Shown here in pieces: positions 17,761 through 26,685 of a DNA stretch of 64,000 nucleotides. The notes under the pieces are model-generated. The model ran no database searches. It was given only the letters and a program-made list of their open reading frames with translations, and was not told the origin of the DNA. The position numbers and the translations under genes are program-made. Numbering within the stretch: position 1 is the stretch's first letter; the number at the start of each line of letters is the position of its first letter. The DNA lies in the NCBI RefSeq assembly GCF_030546755.1, contig NZ_JAUOPE010000005.1, forward strand, positions 94,411 through 158,410. The letters run 5' to 3'. Origin of the DNA: Colwellia sp. 1_MG-2023. Its GTDB lineage: Bacteria > Pseudomonadota > Gammaproteobacteria > Enterobacterales > Alteromonadaceae.

Positions 17761-18360
17761 TTAAGAAATGTATTCAGTACCGAAGCCCATGCCAAACATA
17801 ATAGCACTCACTGCCATCAAAGAAACGAGTAAAACCAAGCCACAAGTGACTACAGAGCTAGCATAAATAAAGCCTTTTTCCTCTGGGATATTCATCATGA
17901 TTGGAATACCTGAATATAGTAAATACACTGAATAAGAAAGCGCAGCTAGCCCAGCTAAAGTGACAAACCATAAAACAGGATAAAGCGCAGTAAGACCAAC
18001 CATTAACAATGGTGTTGCTGTATAAGCGGCGAGTTCTAACGCTTGTGTGAAATCAGGTTTAGCATCAAATGTTTTTGCCATCCATTGAATAAGGTAGGCG
18101 AGTGCAAAGACGCCAATAACTAACCCCGCATACATAGCAACAGACATTGCTAATGCACTTGATTCAGATATTTTTATGGCATCCCCCGCACCAATTGTCC
18201 AACCTATATGCGCGGCAGCATAGTAACTACAAATTGCTGGAATCAATGCAATTGTTAGGATATGGACAAAACTGTACATTAAACTTTCATGACGTTTTTC
18301 GATGGTTTGCCATTCTTCTTTTGGATGAGCATAAAGCCCCCAGATATGATTTAAGATCAT
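17761..18360 (-). CDS. Yip1 domain integral membrane protein
   Basis: About 199 residues with five predicted membrane helices (for example ILTIALIPAICSYYAAAHIG, YAGLVIGVFALAYLIQWMA, LMVGLTALYPVLWFVTLAG, a C-terminal VVTCGLVLLVSLMAVSAIMF). Start MILNHIWGLYAHPKEEWQTI carries the tryptophan-rich head (HPKEEW) typical of bacterial Yip1/YIP1-family proteins. Its function is not known. The ATG at 18360 has AGAGGT six bases upstream; an ATG eight codons earlier lacks one. Single-gene unit. Confidence 0.85.
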   Translation of the reverse strand: MILNHIWGLYAHPKEEWQTIEKRHESLMYSFVHILTIALIPAICSYYAAAHIGWTIGAGDAIKISESSALAMSVAMYAGLVIGVFALAYLIQWMAKTFDAKPDFTQALELAAYTATPLLMVGLTALYPVLWFVTLAGLAALSYSVYLLYSGIPIMMNIPEEKGFIYASSVVTCGLVLLVSLMAVSAIMFGMGFGTEYIS

Positions 18361-18586
18361 AATATTACCTCTTGCTGTCCCCAAAATATGTTGCTCGCGG
18401 AGAGTAACTTTCCGCTAGAACACTTACGTTCAACTTTTTTATTTTTTTATAGTTGATACCTTATTTATGAAATAACTGGAAGCGTACGTCAAGAAGAGTT
18501 TGAATTTTAGACAAGGTTTTTGAAAAATCCTCTGTTTTTATAATCAAAAACACAAAAAGGATTTTTTTATATAGTTAAATTAACTA

Positions 18587-18865
18587 TCAACTGACTTTTA
18601 CTCTCACTACGTTCATGATTTCAATATCAAAGCCTGCCACGGATTCAGAACTCGGATAATAAGTCATATTGACTCGTTGACCTTTTAAAGTTTGATAGAG
18701 CTTTTTACGTTTATATTTAAAAGGGACATCAAGATTATCAATCATGATGGTATTTAATATCCAATCATCTACTTCTCGTTGCACGTGTGAAATCACTTTT
18801 AGGTTTTCGCTATGAACTAGATCTTGGTGCTTATTGATTAGTTTTTTAATGTTTTTCTGAGTCAT
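18587..18865 (-). CDS. Small hypothetical protein
   Basis: 92 residues, start MTQKNIKKLINKHQDLVH, end MNVVRVKVS. Basic, with no signal peptide, membrane helix or recognised motif; a beta-rich second half (VNMTYYPSSESVAGFDIEI) seems likely. I do not recognise the family. No clear ribosome site before the ATG. A perfect 19-bp palindrome lies 87 bp upstream (18952-18970) and could be its control site. Confidence 0.55.
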   Translation of the reverse strand: MTQKNIKKLINKHQDLVHSENLKVISHVQREVDDWILNTIMIDNLDVPFKYKRKKLYQTLKGQRVNMTYYPSSESVAGFDIEIMNVVRVKVS

Positions 18866-19216
18866 AAGTTATTAGTAGGCTATTTATAGCAATGTGATTG
18901 GTTAAAGCTAATAAAATGATTTTACGTGACAGACCATAAATAGTTAAGTAAATGGGTTAATTTAACCCATCATCGATATCTCGAGCTCACTTTATCAATT
19001 GAAAATATTCTTGCTAAATTGTTTTGAAAATTTGTTTGTTTTATTTCAATTGCACTTTTATTTTGGTGCAAACCAATGAGATATTAGCTTTTATTTTATT
19101 TAACCAATTGAAAGTAAAGGATTAATTATAGTGGTGCGAATTTTGTATATCAAGTTCAATACCGTACTTTTTAAAGGTACGGCAAATTAATTCAGGTAAC
19201 TCAATTGAGACATACT
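18866..19216. other. Non-coding control region between divergent genes
   Basis: 351 bp between the small gene at 18587 (minus) and the ANTAR gene at 19217 (plus). It holds a perfect inverted repeat at 18952-18970 and a hairpin at 19162-19182 (CCGTAC pairing with GTACGG around an A/T-rich loop), the latter 34 bp before the ANTAR start and without a T run. No gene is seen. Confidence 0.6.
18952..18970. promoter_or_regulatory. Perfect 19-bp palindrome, probable operator
   Basis: ATGGGTTAA-T-TTAACCCAT: nine bases mirrored perfectly around one central base. With one base between arms it cannot form an RNA hairpin, so a DNA-binding dimer is the likelier reader. It lies between two divergent genes. 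The cognate regulator is unknown. Confidence 0.5.
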
Positions 19217-19855
19217 ATGGAACAAACATTAAACAAGAAAACATTACCAGTAGATCTGAGTAAAAAAACGATTGCGGTAATGTTAATTGAAAAACAACCG
19301 AGTAATCACTCGTTATTAAAAGAAGCGCTAATTGACTTTGGCTATCATGTAACTAAACATATTTCATTTAATGAAAACATTTTAGAGGAGATTGATATTT
19401 GTACGCCGGAAATACTCATTTTAGTGACTGACTCACCAAGTCATAAAATGTTAAAGGATCTTGCTGAGGTGAACCAACTTCATCCTTTGCCAATAGTAAT
19501 CTTTTCTGAAAATGATTCGCCTAATGTCATTCAGCAAGCGATTAAATCTGGGGTCAGTGCATATGTGGTGAATGAAATTTTACCTCAGCGCATACAGAGC
19601 ATTATTTCTGTTGCTAATGAGCGATTTAAAGCGGTTCAGTCACTACGCAACGAACTTAAACAAGCAAAAGTACAGCTTGAAAGTAGGAAGTATATTGACC
19701 GAGCCAAAGGCTTATTAATGGAACAAAAACGAATGAGTGAAAACGAGGCATATAAAACACTGAGAAAAATGGCGATGGATCAAAGTTGCTCATTAGCGAT
19801 AGTGGCAAAAAACATCATAGATGTATGCCAGTTATTATCGCCAGCGAGATCATAG
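19217..19855 (+). CDS. ANTAR domain antiterminator with degenerate receiver (NasT-like)
   Basis: About 212 residues: an N-terminal receiver-like domain (about 20-135), a coiled coil, then a C-terminal ANTAR domain (about 150-205; DRAKGLLMEQKRMSENEAYKTLRKMA). ANTAR proteins bind paired RNA hairpins and prevent termination. The receiver keeps the NasT-like TDSPSHKML loop, but the residue at the usual phosphoacceptor position appears to be Val (ILILVTDSP against IIIDTDSP in typical NasT), so control by ligand or partner rather than phosphorylation is likely. The ATG at 19217 is preferred; an in-frame TTG four codons earlier has AGG upstream. The next gene is a porin with a 403-bp leader. Confidence 0.83.
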   Translation: MEQTLNKKTLPVDLSKKTIAVMLIEKQPSNHSLLKEALIDFGYHVTKHISFNENILEEIDICTPEILILVTDSPSHKMLKDLAEVNQLHPLPIVIFSENDSPNVIQQAIKSGVSAYVVNEILPQRIQSIISVANERFKAVQSLRNELKQAKVQLESRKYIDRAKGLLMEQKRMSENEAYKTLRKMAMDQSCSLAIVAKNIIDVCQLLSPARS

Positions 19856-20258
19856 CTTTATTGTTTAAAGGTTAAGGTATTTAACTTTATCGTAAATAAA
19901 ATATTGAAATTAAACAACGTTATAAATGAACATTATATGGACACAATGTGTTATTGAAACGAACTATTAATCCTTGTTTTAGTTTAAAAAACGAATAGAG
20001 CAATACCTTGATCGTGATCACACTTTACCATAATACATCGATGTTAAAATTTAATGACTGAAGAATAACGGATCTAATACTTAGTGACCAATTTTTTAGA
20101 AATGAAAGAATTCCCAGTGAAAATGGAAAATCAAGATATTCACACTGAATACCGTATTAATTAACAATACATTCAAAAAATTATAAGCAAAAAAACGATT
20201 ACTCGTTAATTAGTATCACGCTGAAAAATTTTAATAAAACCCGACAGAGAAATAACGC
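19856..20258 (+). other. Long leader/promoter region before the porin gene
   Basis: 403 bp without a gene between the ANTAR gene and the porin. It contains an FNR-like dyad at 20008-20021. Because an ANTAR protein is encoded directly upstream, the leader is a reasonable place to look for its dual-hairpin RNA target, but I could not identify a convincing pair of hexaloop hairpins by eye. Confidence 0.4.
20008..20021. promoter_or_regulatory. FNR-like site upstream of the porin
   Basis: TTGATCGTGATCAC matches the FNR/ANR consensus TTGAT-N4-ATCAA at nine of ten defined positions. It also overlaps a weaker CRP-like match. It lies about 240 bp before the porin start. Oxygen or carbon control of the porin is inferred. 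Confidence 0.45.
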
Positions 20259-21464
20259 ATGAAACTCAATAAAACTACTTTATGTCTTGCTTTAACATTG
20301 GCGAGTTCTTATTCAACCACTGTTATGGCGAATGATATTGCTACCGCTTTGTCTAATGGTAAAGCAACCGTTGATCTAAATTTACGCTATGAAAATGTTG
20401 ATCAAGATAACGCTTTAAAAACAGCAAGTGCCTTAACGTTACATACACGCCTTAGTTATGCTACCGGGGAAGTGAATGGCTTTTCTTCACTGGTAGAATT
20501 TGAAGATTCACGTAATGTTTTGGGTATTGATGATTATAATAATACTTTAGGTAAAAACACCGATCATTCAGTCATTGCAGATCCTGAATCAACAGAAGTT
20601 GACCAAATGCTATTACAGTATAAACAAGAAAGTTTTACGGCAAAATTGGGGCGACAAGTGATCACGATGGATAATCACCGCTTTGTTGGTCACGTAGGTT
20701 GGCGACAAGATAGACAAACGTTCGATGGTATTACTTTCGATTATAACGCCTCAGAAAACTTATCTTTTAAATATGGTTATATTACTCAACGAAATCGAAT
20801 TTTTGCTGATGGCAAAGATATTGACTCAAAAGATCATTTATTTAATGCCGCGTATAAAACTCAAGCGGGAACAATATCAGCGTATAGCTATTTATTAGAA
20901 GTTGATAATAATAGTGATAATGCTCTTGATACATACGGTATACGCTTTAATGGCGCGACTCAGTTTGATAAACAAAAAATCACCTTTGCTTTCGACTATG
21001 CAATACAAGATGCCGATGCTTCGAGTACAAGTTATTCAAGCAATTACTTATTAGCTGAAGTTGGCACTACGGTGTCAGGTTTAGGCTTCAAAGTAGGTTA
21101 CGAATTATTAGGCTCTGATGACGGTATGTACGGTTTCTCTACGCCTTTAGCGACATTGCATAAATTTAATGGTTGGTCAGATCAATTCTTAGCAACACCA
21201 AAAGAAGGATTAAGTGATATATACGTCAGTATTGGTGGTAAAGCTGTTGGTGGAAAATGGGCGGTTATTTATCATAACTTTAATGCCGATGAAGCAAGTG
21301 ATACGGTTGATGATTTCGGTTCAGAAATTAATGCCGTATACACTAAAAAGTTTTCAAAACATTATACTGCGGGCATTAAGTTTTCGGCATATTCAGCCGG
21401 TGATCCTGCTACGGGTAAAGTAGACACTGATAAGCTTTGGTTATGGGTTAACGCTAAATTTTAA
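20259..21464 (+). CDS. Outer-membrane porin-like beta-barrel protein
   Basis: 401 residues with a signal peptide (about 1-24, cleavage near TVMA-ND) and alternating beta strands through the C-terminal Phe (LWLWVNAKF), the BAM recognition end of an outer-membrane barrel. Segments SALTLHTRLSYATGEVNGFSSLVEFED and KLGRQVITMDNHRFVGHVGWRQDRQTFDG are like those in alginate-export/porin-type families of marine gammaproteobacteria that form substrate-selective pores. The cargo is unknown. Neighbouring ANTAR regulation and an FNR-like site hint at a nutrient-related pore (nitrogen compounds are a guess). A strong terminator follows. Confidence 0.82.
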   Translation: MKLNKTTLCLALTLASSYSTTVMANDIATALSNGKATVDLNLRYENVDQDNALKTASALTLHTRLSYATGEVNGFSSLVEFEDSRNVLGIDDYNNTLGKNTDHSVIADPESTEVDQMLLQYKQESFTAKLGRQVITMDNHRFVGHVGWRQDRQTFDGITFDYNASENLSFKYGYITQRNRIFADGKDIDSKDHLFNAAYKTQAGTISAYSYLLEVDNNSDNALDTYGIRFNGATQFDKQKITFAFDYAIQDADASSTSYSSNYLLAEVGTTVSGLGFKVGYELLGSDDGMYGFSTPLATLHKFNGWSDQFLATPKEGLSDIYVSIGGKAVGGKWAVIYHNFNADEASDTVDDFGSEINAVYTKKFSKHYTAGIKFSAYSAGDPATGKVDTDKLWLWVNAKF

Positions 21465-21511
21465 TTAATTAGCGTGTTAACCAGCTGTTTAGCTGGGAAA
21501 ACAGTAAAAGT

Positions 21512-21546
21512 AAAAAGTGATAAGGCTATCTTTATCACTTTTTTTG
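21512..21546 (+). terminator. Intrinsic terminator after the porin gene
   Basis: AAAAAGTGATAA pairs with TTATCACTTTTT across an 8-nt loop and ends in a T run, about 50 bp after the porin stop. Confidence 0.88.
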
Positions 21547-21696
21547 TTTTAATTATTAAGGTGATAGTTCAACTTAACAGAGAGAGCAGATAAGTTTTTT
21601 TACTTTTTTAAAAAACTTATTCGGAGCTTGCTTGATATTTCGTTATACTTGTCGAACTAAAGTTGTCATTTTATCTCGAGTAGGTCACTTCCTTTA

Positions 21697-22491
21697 ATGG
21701 ACAAATCAGTTCTTTTTCATACCATCTATCCACATAAAACCAGTAAAGTTTGGGTGGTATTTATCCACGGGGCGGGTGGTAGTTCTGCTATTTGGTTTAG
21801 GCAAATAAGGGCCTATCAGAAAAAATATAATATTCTTCTGTTAGATCTTCGCGGGCATGGAAAATCAACTAACTTAGTTAAAAGCTTTGTCGATAATAAT
21901 TATTCTTTTAACCGTGTTTCCGAAGATATTATTGATGTTTTAGACCATAACAATATTAAACATGCGCACTTTGTCGGTATATCGTTAGGCACCATTATTA
22001 TCCGTAATATTGCTGAAATTGCACCCGAGTATGTTTCAAGTATGGTACTTGGCGGGGCAATTACTCGTTTTAATACACGTAGTAACTCATTGGTTTATTT
22101 AGGTAATGCGTTTAAATACTGCGTACCCTATATGTGGTTATATCGCTTATTTGCTTTTATTATGATGCCGAAAAAACGCCATAAAGAATCGCGATTATTA
22201 TTTGTACGCGAAGCTAAGCGTTTATGTCAAAAAGAATTTCTACGGTGGTTTAAATTAGCCATGGAAGTGAATCCATTAATGCAATATTTTAAAGAAAAAG
22301 AAATTGATATCCCTATTTTATATATTATGGGTAAAGAAGATCATATGTTTCTTGGGCCGGTCAAAGACATGGTTAAGCATCATAAAAATAGTTTATTGCA
22401 CACTATTCAACGATGCGGCCATGTGTGTAATGTTGAAAATCCAGATGCCTTTAATGAGCACTCTATTGCGTTTATTGACCAACAAAGCTAA
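21697..22491 (+). CDS. Alpha/beta hydrolase
   Basis: 264 residues of the alpha/beta hydrolase fold. Oxyanion loop FIHGAGGSSAIWF (about 23-35), LLDLRGHGKSTN, nucleophile Ser in FVGISLGTIIIRN (about 96), acid in YIMGKEDHMFLG, and His in IQRCGHVCNVENPDAFNE. A mid-protein lid (about 130-175, rich in Arg/Lys and aromatic residues) would set specificity, which cannot be told. Likely cytoplasmic. It converges with the Vgb-like gene at 22584. Confidence 0.85.
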   Translation: MDKSVLFHTIYPHKTSKVWVVFIHGAGGSSAIWFRQIRAYQKKYNILLLDLRGHGKSTNLVKSFVDNNYSFNRVSEDIIDVLDHNNIKHAHFVGISLGTIIIRNIAEIAPEYVSSMVLGGAITRFNTRSNSLVYLGNAFKYCVPYMWLYRLFAFIMMPKKRHKESRLLFVREAKRLCQKEFLRWFKLAMEVNPLMQYFKEKEIDIPILYIMGKEDHMFLGPVKDMVKHHKNSLLHTIQRCGHVCNVENPDAFNEHSIAFIDQQS

Positions 22492-22583
22492 TGGGTAATA
22501 TCGGATATCACTTAATATATGTCACTTAGATAATAGCCAAGTAACAATTCAATTGAGCAATTCAAGAGTATTCTATTGTTTGT

Positions 22584-23837
22584 TTATTCAATATTCACTC
22601 TGATAATTTTATTTGTACTACTTTGATGGATTAATAAATCGCCATCGCGAGTTGGACGCATATGCCTAATAATGCCAGCATATACTTTACCTGATGGAAT
22701 AGCCCAACTTTGAAAGGTTTCCGTTATTGGGTCAAATTTAACCAAAGTATCTGGTCGCATACCTGATTCATTATACCAAACCATATTATCAATCACGGCA
22801 ATAGCATAAGGGTGCGATTTGCTGCCACTAGGTGATGGCCATTCTTTTATTTCACCAGTGAATGGGTTATATCGACCTAGCTTACCTTGCGATGAATTCA
22901 CATACCAAATCATGCCGTCGTTAGCGATATCTAAACGTCTGACGCGTGTTGCTTCATTGGGTAACATCACGTCGGTTAACTTCATGGTTATTGGATCAAC
23001 TTTTACTAAACAATTTCTGCCATTACAGGCCACCCAAGGTGTGCCTTTGTCGTCTATTTTGATGCCATAAGGTTTTGAACGAGGAGCATTCATCGTTACC
23101 AGTTTTATTTCACCCGTTATTGGGTCTAACCGACCGATCATATTACTGTGTTGCAGGGTAAACCATAAGATGCCTTTTTCGTCAAAAATAGCGGTGTGAG
23201 GATCTTTCGCTTGTTCGTCAGGCATTTTATATTCAGTGATTTTTTTGGTTTGAATATCTAACTTGCCAACACTGCCATTTTTATTGCCTGTATACCAAAT
23301 ATTGCCAGCTTTATCTGTAGTTACAGAATGAGGCATCGCATTTTCTGGTAAAAAATATTCTTTCATTTCACCGGTGTTAGGATTAATTTGACCAATTAAA
23401 TTTGCCCGTTGTCCTGCCCACCAAATAGTACCGTCCGCTGCCTCTATAGGATCACGAGAACGCTGCCCTAAAGTAGGCGTTTGCCATTGTGTGAAACTAA
23501 TTTTTGTCTCACCACCGAGCAATGTTGGAGTGCGTAGGGTGTTTGGTGAGTAATTAGTGGCTAAATAATTAAAAAGTTGTTGTTCAACTTTTGGTTGGTT
23601 GGATAAGTTAATCATGGTGCTGGTTAACGATTTCCAATCATCTGCACTATAACCAGAGCTACGTGTGATCATATTGGTGCGATGACAACCAGTACAATAT
23701 TGCTCGACTAAGGCTTTACCTTTGGCGTGTTCGCTATCATTAATAAGTTCCAATCCCGATGCTTGATTAACGACAGTTACTCCAATAAGAAAGGCGATAC
23801 TAGTCAAAAGCGACTTTGTTAACGTATGAATTCGCAT
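22584..23837 (-). CDS. Periplasmic cytochrome c plus Vgb/NHL-type beta-propeller protein
   Basis: 417 residues. A signal peptide (about 1-28) is followed by a short c-type haem segment with CTGCH (about 48-52) and the helix SSGYSADDWKSLTSTMINL. Then comes a propeller of repeated ~42-residue blades (GTIWWAGQRANLIGQINPNTGEM, GNIWYTGNKNGSVGKLD, GILWFTLQHSNMIGRLDP, GMIWYVNSSQGKLGRYNP), the pattern of virginiamycin B lyase (Vgb) relatives. True Vgb enzymes are cytoplasmic and lack haem; exported haem versions are uncharacterised and probably redox or binding proteins rather than antibiotic lyases. The ribosome site is GAGGA. Confidence 0.82.
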   Translation of the reverse strand: MRIHTLTKSLLTSIAFLIGVTVVNQASGLELINDSEHAKGKALVEQYCTGCHRTNMITRSSGYSADDWKSLTSTMINLSNQPKVEQQLFNYLATNYSPNTLRTPTLLGGETKISFTQWQTPTLGQRSRDPIEAADGTIWWAGQRANLIGQINPNTGEMKEYFLPENAMPHSVTTDKAGNIWYTGNKNGSVGKLDIQTKKITEYKMPDEQAKDPHTAIFDEKGILWFTLQHSNMIGRLDPITGEIKLVTMNAPRSKPYGIKIDDKGTPWVACNGRNCLVKVDPITMKLTDVMLPNEATRVRRLDIANDGMIWYVNSSQGKLGRYNPFTGEIKEWPSPSGSKSHPYAIAVIDNMVWYNESGMRPDTLVKFDPITETFQSWAIPSGKVYAGIIRHMRPTRDGDLLIHQSSTNKIIRVNIE

Positions 23838-24206
23838 AGAGATTTTCCTCTAAAGATTGAACATATATTCAAGCTTATTCAATGGGAGTTGAACTTTCAA
23901 ATAAACTTGAAAGATATCTTGGAGAGAAGGGGGAAAATAGAGGTATCTCTCCCCCCTAATATTGCTTTCACAAATAATGCGCGATACGTTGTTCTTACTT
24001 ATATATTTTTCTATTTACTCAAGTTATAACAATAATGTTCAAAAATGTTTACTTCCATGTCAAACCTGACATGTTTAGAAACACCTTTCATAGATCGCAG
24101 TTATTGTATCGGTCAAAGGCTTAGTTTATTCTCAATAGTTACTGAATGCGCCTATGGCGTTTTTTAATGGCCACATTTTAAAGGCTAATTACTTAGAGAG
24201 GTATCA
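23838..24206. other. Non-coding region with a GC-rich hairpin
   Basis: 369 bp between divergent genes. At 23921-23956 a G-rich strand (GGAGAG then five G) can pair with CTCTCC and a run of six C, with an inner AGAG-GTAT-CTCT hairpin. This is conspicuous in an AT-rich genome and may be a structured leader of the minus-strand propeller gene. Otherwise only promoter sequence is expected; nothing else is recognised. Confidence 0.4.
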
Positions 24207-26411
24207 ATGCGATTCACTATTTTAAGCCGGAAACTCTTATTAAGCGTTTCTAGTGCTGCGATGTTAGGCATAGCAGCCACACCAGCAATAGCTGACGATC
24301 ATGGAAAGACACTGGCAAATGCCAAAAATAAAGTTACTGCAATGAAAGAAAAAGGCGCAGCCGTAAAAAACAATAGTATATTGCAAACATGGCAAGGACC
24401 TTATGATGGAGTTCCTGCTTGGGATAAAGTTAACGTTGCTGATTTTCCAAATGCCTTTCAAGCGGTTATGGAAAGAGTAAAAGCGGAAATTAATGTTATT
24501 CGCGATAATCCTGCACCAGCAACCTTTGAAAATTTCACCTTACCAATGGAACTTGCAGGCAGCTTCGCTGATGAAGTTTTCTCTATTTGGGGTGTTCATT
24601 CAAGTAATTTATCTAATGAAGAAGTTCGTAAAATTCAAGGCGAATGGATGCCAAAAGTATCAGCATTCTTTGATGAGTTGACGCTTGATCCTAAGTTACT
24701 TGAAAAAACTAAAACGGTTTATGACAACAGAAAAAAAGCAAACTTAAACGCACAACAACTACGTTTAGTTGAGCGTAATTATGAACAGTTAGTCAGAAAT
24801 GGTGCTTTATTAAAAGGTGAAGTTAAAGAAAAACTTATCGCGCTTAATACTGAGTTATCAAAAGCATTTAACGAATTCTCAAATAAAGTATTAGCAGACG
24901 AAGAAACCTATATTTATTTAACTGATAAAGCTGATTTAGCAGGTTTACCTGAAAGCTTTATCGCCTCAATTAAAGGTGCTGCACAAGCGCAAGGTAAAAA
25001 AGGGTGGGCGTTGAAAAATACTCGTTCAGTGATGCAACCTTTCTTACAAAATTCAACAAGACGTGATTTACGTGAAAAAGTATATAACGCTTATATTAAT
25101 CGTGGTGATAACGGCGATGCCAACGATACGAATGCTACTATCGCGAAAATTTTAAAATTACGCGCCGATCGCGCTAAAGTGTTAGGTTTTAAAACTCATG
25201 CTCATTACCGAATGGCTGATACGATGGCTAAAGAGCCAGAAGCGGCTATGGATTTAATGATGAAAGTTTGGCCAGCAGCTATTGGTCGTGTTAAAGAAGA
25301 AGTTGCTGACATGCAGAAAGTGGCTGATGCAGAAGGCGCAAATATTACCATCGCTCCTTGGGATTATCGTTTTTATGCAGAAAAAGTTCGTAAAGCAAAA
25401 TATGACTTAGATGAAGCTGAAATTAAACCTTACTTTAAGCTTGATAATATGGTGAATGCTATGTTTGATGCGGCAGGTAAGCTTTATGGTATGTCATTCA
25501 AAGAAAATACCGGTAGTGTGCCTGTTTTTGATCCAGAAGTGCGTACTTTTGAAGTGAAACGTGGTGACAAAGTCATTGGTCTTTTCTACCTTGATAACTT
25601 TGCCAGAGCAGGAAAACGCTCAGGCGCTTGGATGACGACTTACCGTAGTCAGCATGATTTAGGTGGTAAAAACCGTTATGTGTTAGCGTCAAATAACAAT
25701 AACTTTGTTAAAGGTGGTGAAGGTCAACCTACGCTTATTAGTCTTGATGATGCGTCAACGCTTTTTCATGAGTTTGGCCATGCCTTACATTACTTAAACT
25801 ACGATATTACTTATCCAGGTTTAGGTGGTACACCAAGAGATTTCGTTGAGTACCCAAGTCAAGTAAATGAAAACTGGTTACTTACGCGTTACATCTTAGA
25901 TAATTATGCTAAGCATGCACAAACGGGCGAACCTATGCCGCAAGCGTTAGTTGACAAAATCAACAAATCAAAAACCTTTAACGAAGGGTTTGCCACGGTT
26001 GAATATTTATCATCAGCTATTGTGGATATGATGTTACATAATCGCGAAGAGCCGGTGACTGATCCAGATGCGTTTGAACGTGAAACATTGAATAAAATCG
26101 ATATGCCAAAAGAAATTGTCATGCGTCATCGTTTACCGCACTTTAATCATTTGTTCTCATCTGATTCATATTCAGCAGGTTACTACAGTTATTTATGGTC
26201 TGAAACCATGGATGCAGATACATGGGCAGCCTTTGAAGAAGCAGGCAATGTATGGGATAAAGAAACAGCAGAACGTTTCCGTTCGGTGATACTTGCTACA
26301 GGTAACGAAACTGATCGTAAAGAAGCGTATCGTAAATTCCGTGGTCGTGATCCTGAAGTTAAATACATTTTGAAAAAACGTGGTTTTCCTGTCCCGAATG
26401 AAAGTAAATAA
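24207..26411 (+). CDS. M3 family metallopeptidase, exported dipeptidyl carboxypeptidase type
   Basis: 734 residues with a signal peptide (about 1-29, ending TPAIA-DD). Zinc site HEFGHALHY in STLFHEFGHALHYLNY (about 522-537), with the third ligand Glu downstream in FVEYPSQVNENWL. The thimet oligopeptidase/Dcp fold is otherwise complete (DSYSAGYYSYLWSETMDADTW near the end). It should cut dipeptides or short peptides in the periplasm for peptide nutrition. Dcp is the closest named enzyme, but a signal peptide is not universal in that group, so I leave the symbol open. AGAGAGGT lies five bases before the ATG. Confidence 0.9.
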   Translation: MRFTILSRKLLLSVSSAAMLGIAATPAIADDHGKTLANAKNKVTAMKEKGAAVKNNSILQTWQGPYDGVPAWDKVNVADFPNAFQAVMERVKAEINVIRDNPAPATFENFTLPMELAGSFADEVFSIWGVHSSNLSNEEVRKIQGEWMPKVSAFFDELTLDPKLLEKTKTVYDNRKKANLNAQQLRLVERNYEQLVRNGALLKGEVKEKLIALNTELSKAFNEFSNKVLADEETYIYLTDKADLAGLPESFIASIKGAAQAQGKKGWALKNTRSVMQPFLQNSTRRDLREKVYNAYINRGDNGDANDTNATIAKILKLRADRAKVLGFKTHAHYRMADTMAKEPEAAMDLMMKVWPAAIGRVKEEVADMQKVADAEGANITIAPWDYRFYAEKVRKAKYDLDEAEIKPYFKLDNMVNAMFDAAGKLYGMSFKENTGSVPVFDPEVRTFEVKRGDKVIGLFYLDNFARAGKRSGAWMTTYRSQHDLGGKNRYVLASNNNNFVKGGEGQPTLISLDDASTLFHEFGHALHYLNYDITYPGLGGTPRDFVEYPSQVNENWLLTRYILDNYAKHAQTGEPMPQALVDKINKSKTFNEGFATVEYLSSAIVDMMLHNREEPVTDPDAFERETLNKIDMPKEIVMRHRLPHFNHLFSSDSYSAGYYSYLWSETMDADTWAAFEEAGNVWDKETAERFRSVILATGNETDRKEAYRKFRGRDPEVKYILKKRGFPVPNESK

Positions 26412-26436
26412 TCTTCTTTAAAGAGCAGTGAAAATC

Positions 26437-26465
26437 AAAGGGAGCGATAATTCGCTCCTTTTTTA
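26437..26465 (+). terminator. Intrinsic terminator after the M3 peptidase gene
   Basis: GGAGCGA (26441-26447) pairs with TCGCTCC (26452-26458) and is followed by six T residues. Confidence 0.9.
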
Positions 26466-26685
26466 TCTCTAAAAGTAAAGTGATTACAGCTTGTTATTGA
26501 CTCATAACGGATTAATGGGAGCTAGCAGTAATTAATCGTGTTAATGTTTAGTGCTAGTCTTGTATTCCAGAGAAAATGAAGTGTAGGGTGATTCATTTTC
26601 ATTGTTTATGACTGTAATGGAACGAATTACATAGTTGTAATTATTGTCTAAAACATGATTAAAGATTAACCGTTAAATGATTACT

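Noticed and set aside
19162-19182. Intrinsic terminator before the ANTAR gene
   Set aside because: The hairpin is followed by CAAATTAA rather than a T run, so it is noted only as a possible structured leader.
20008-20023. CRP site upstream of the porin
   Set aside because: One half (CTTGA) matches poorly; the FNR-type reading TTGAT-N4-ATCAC fits better, so only that is listed.
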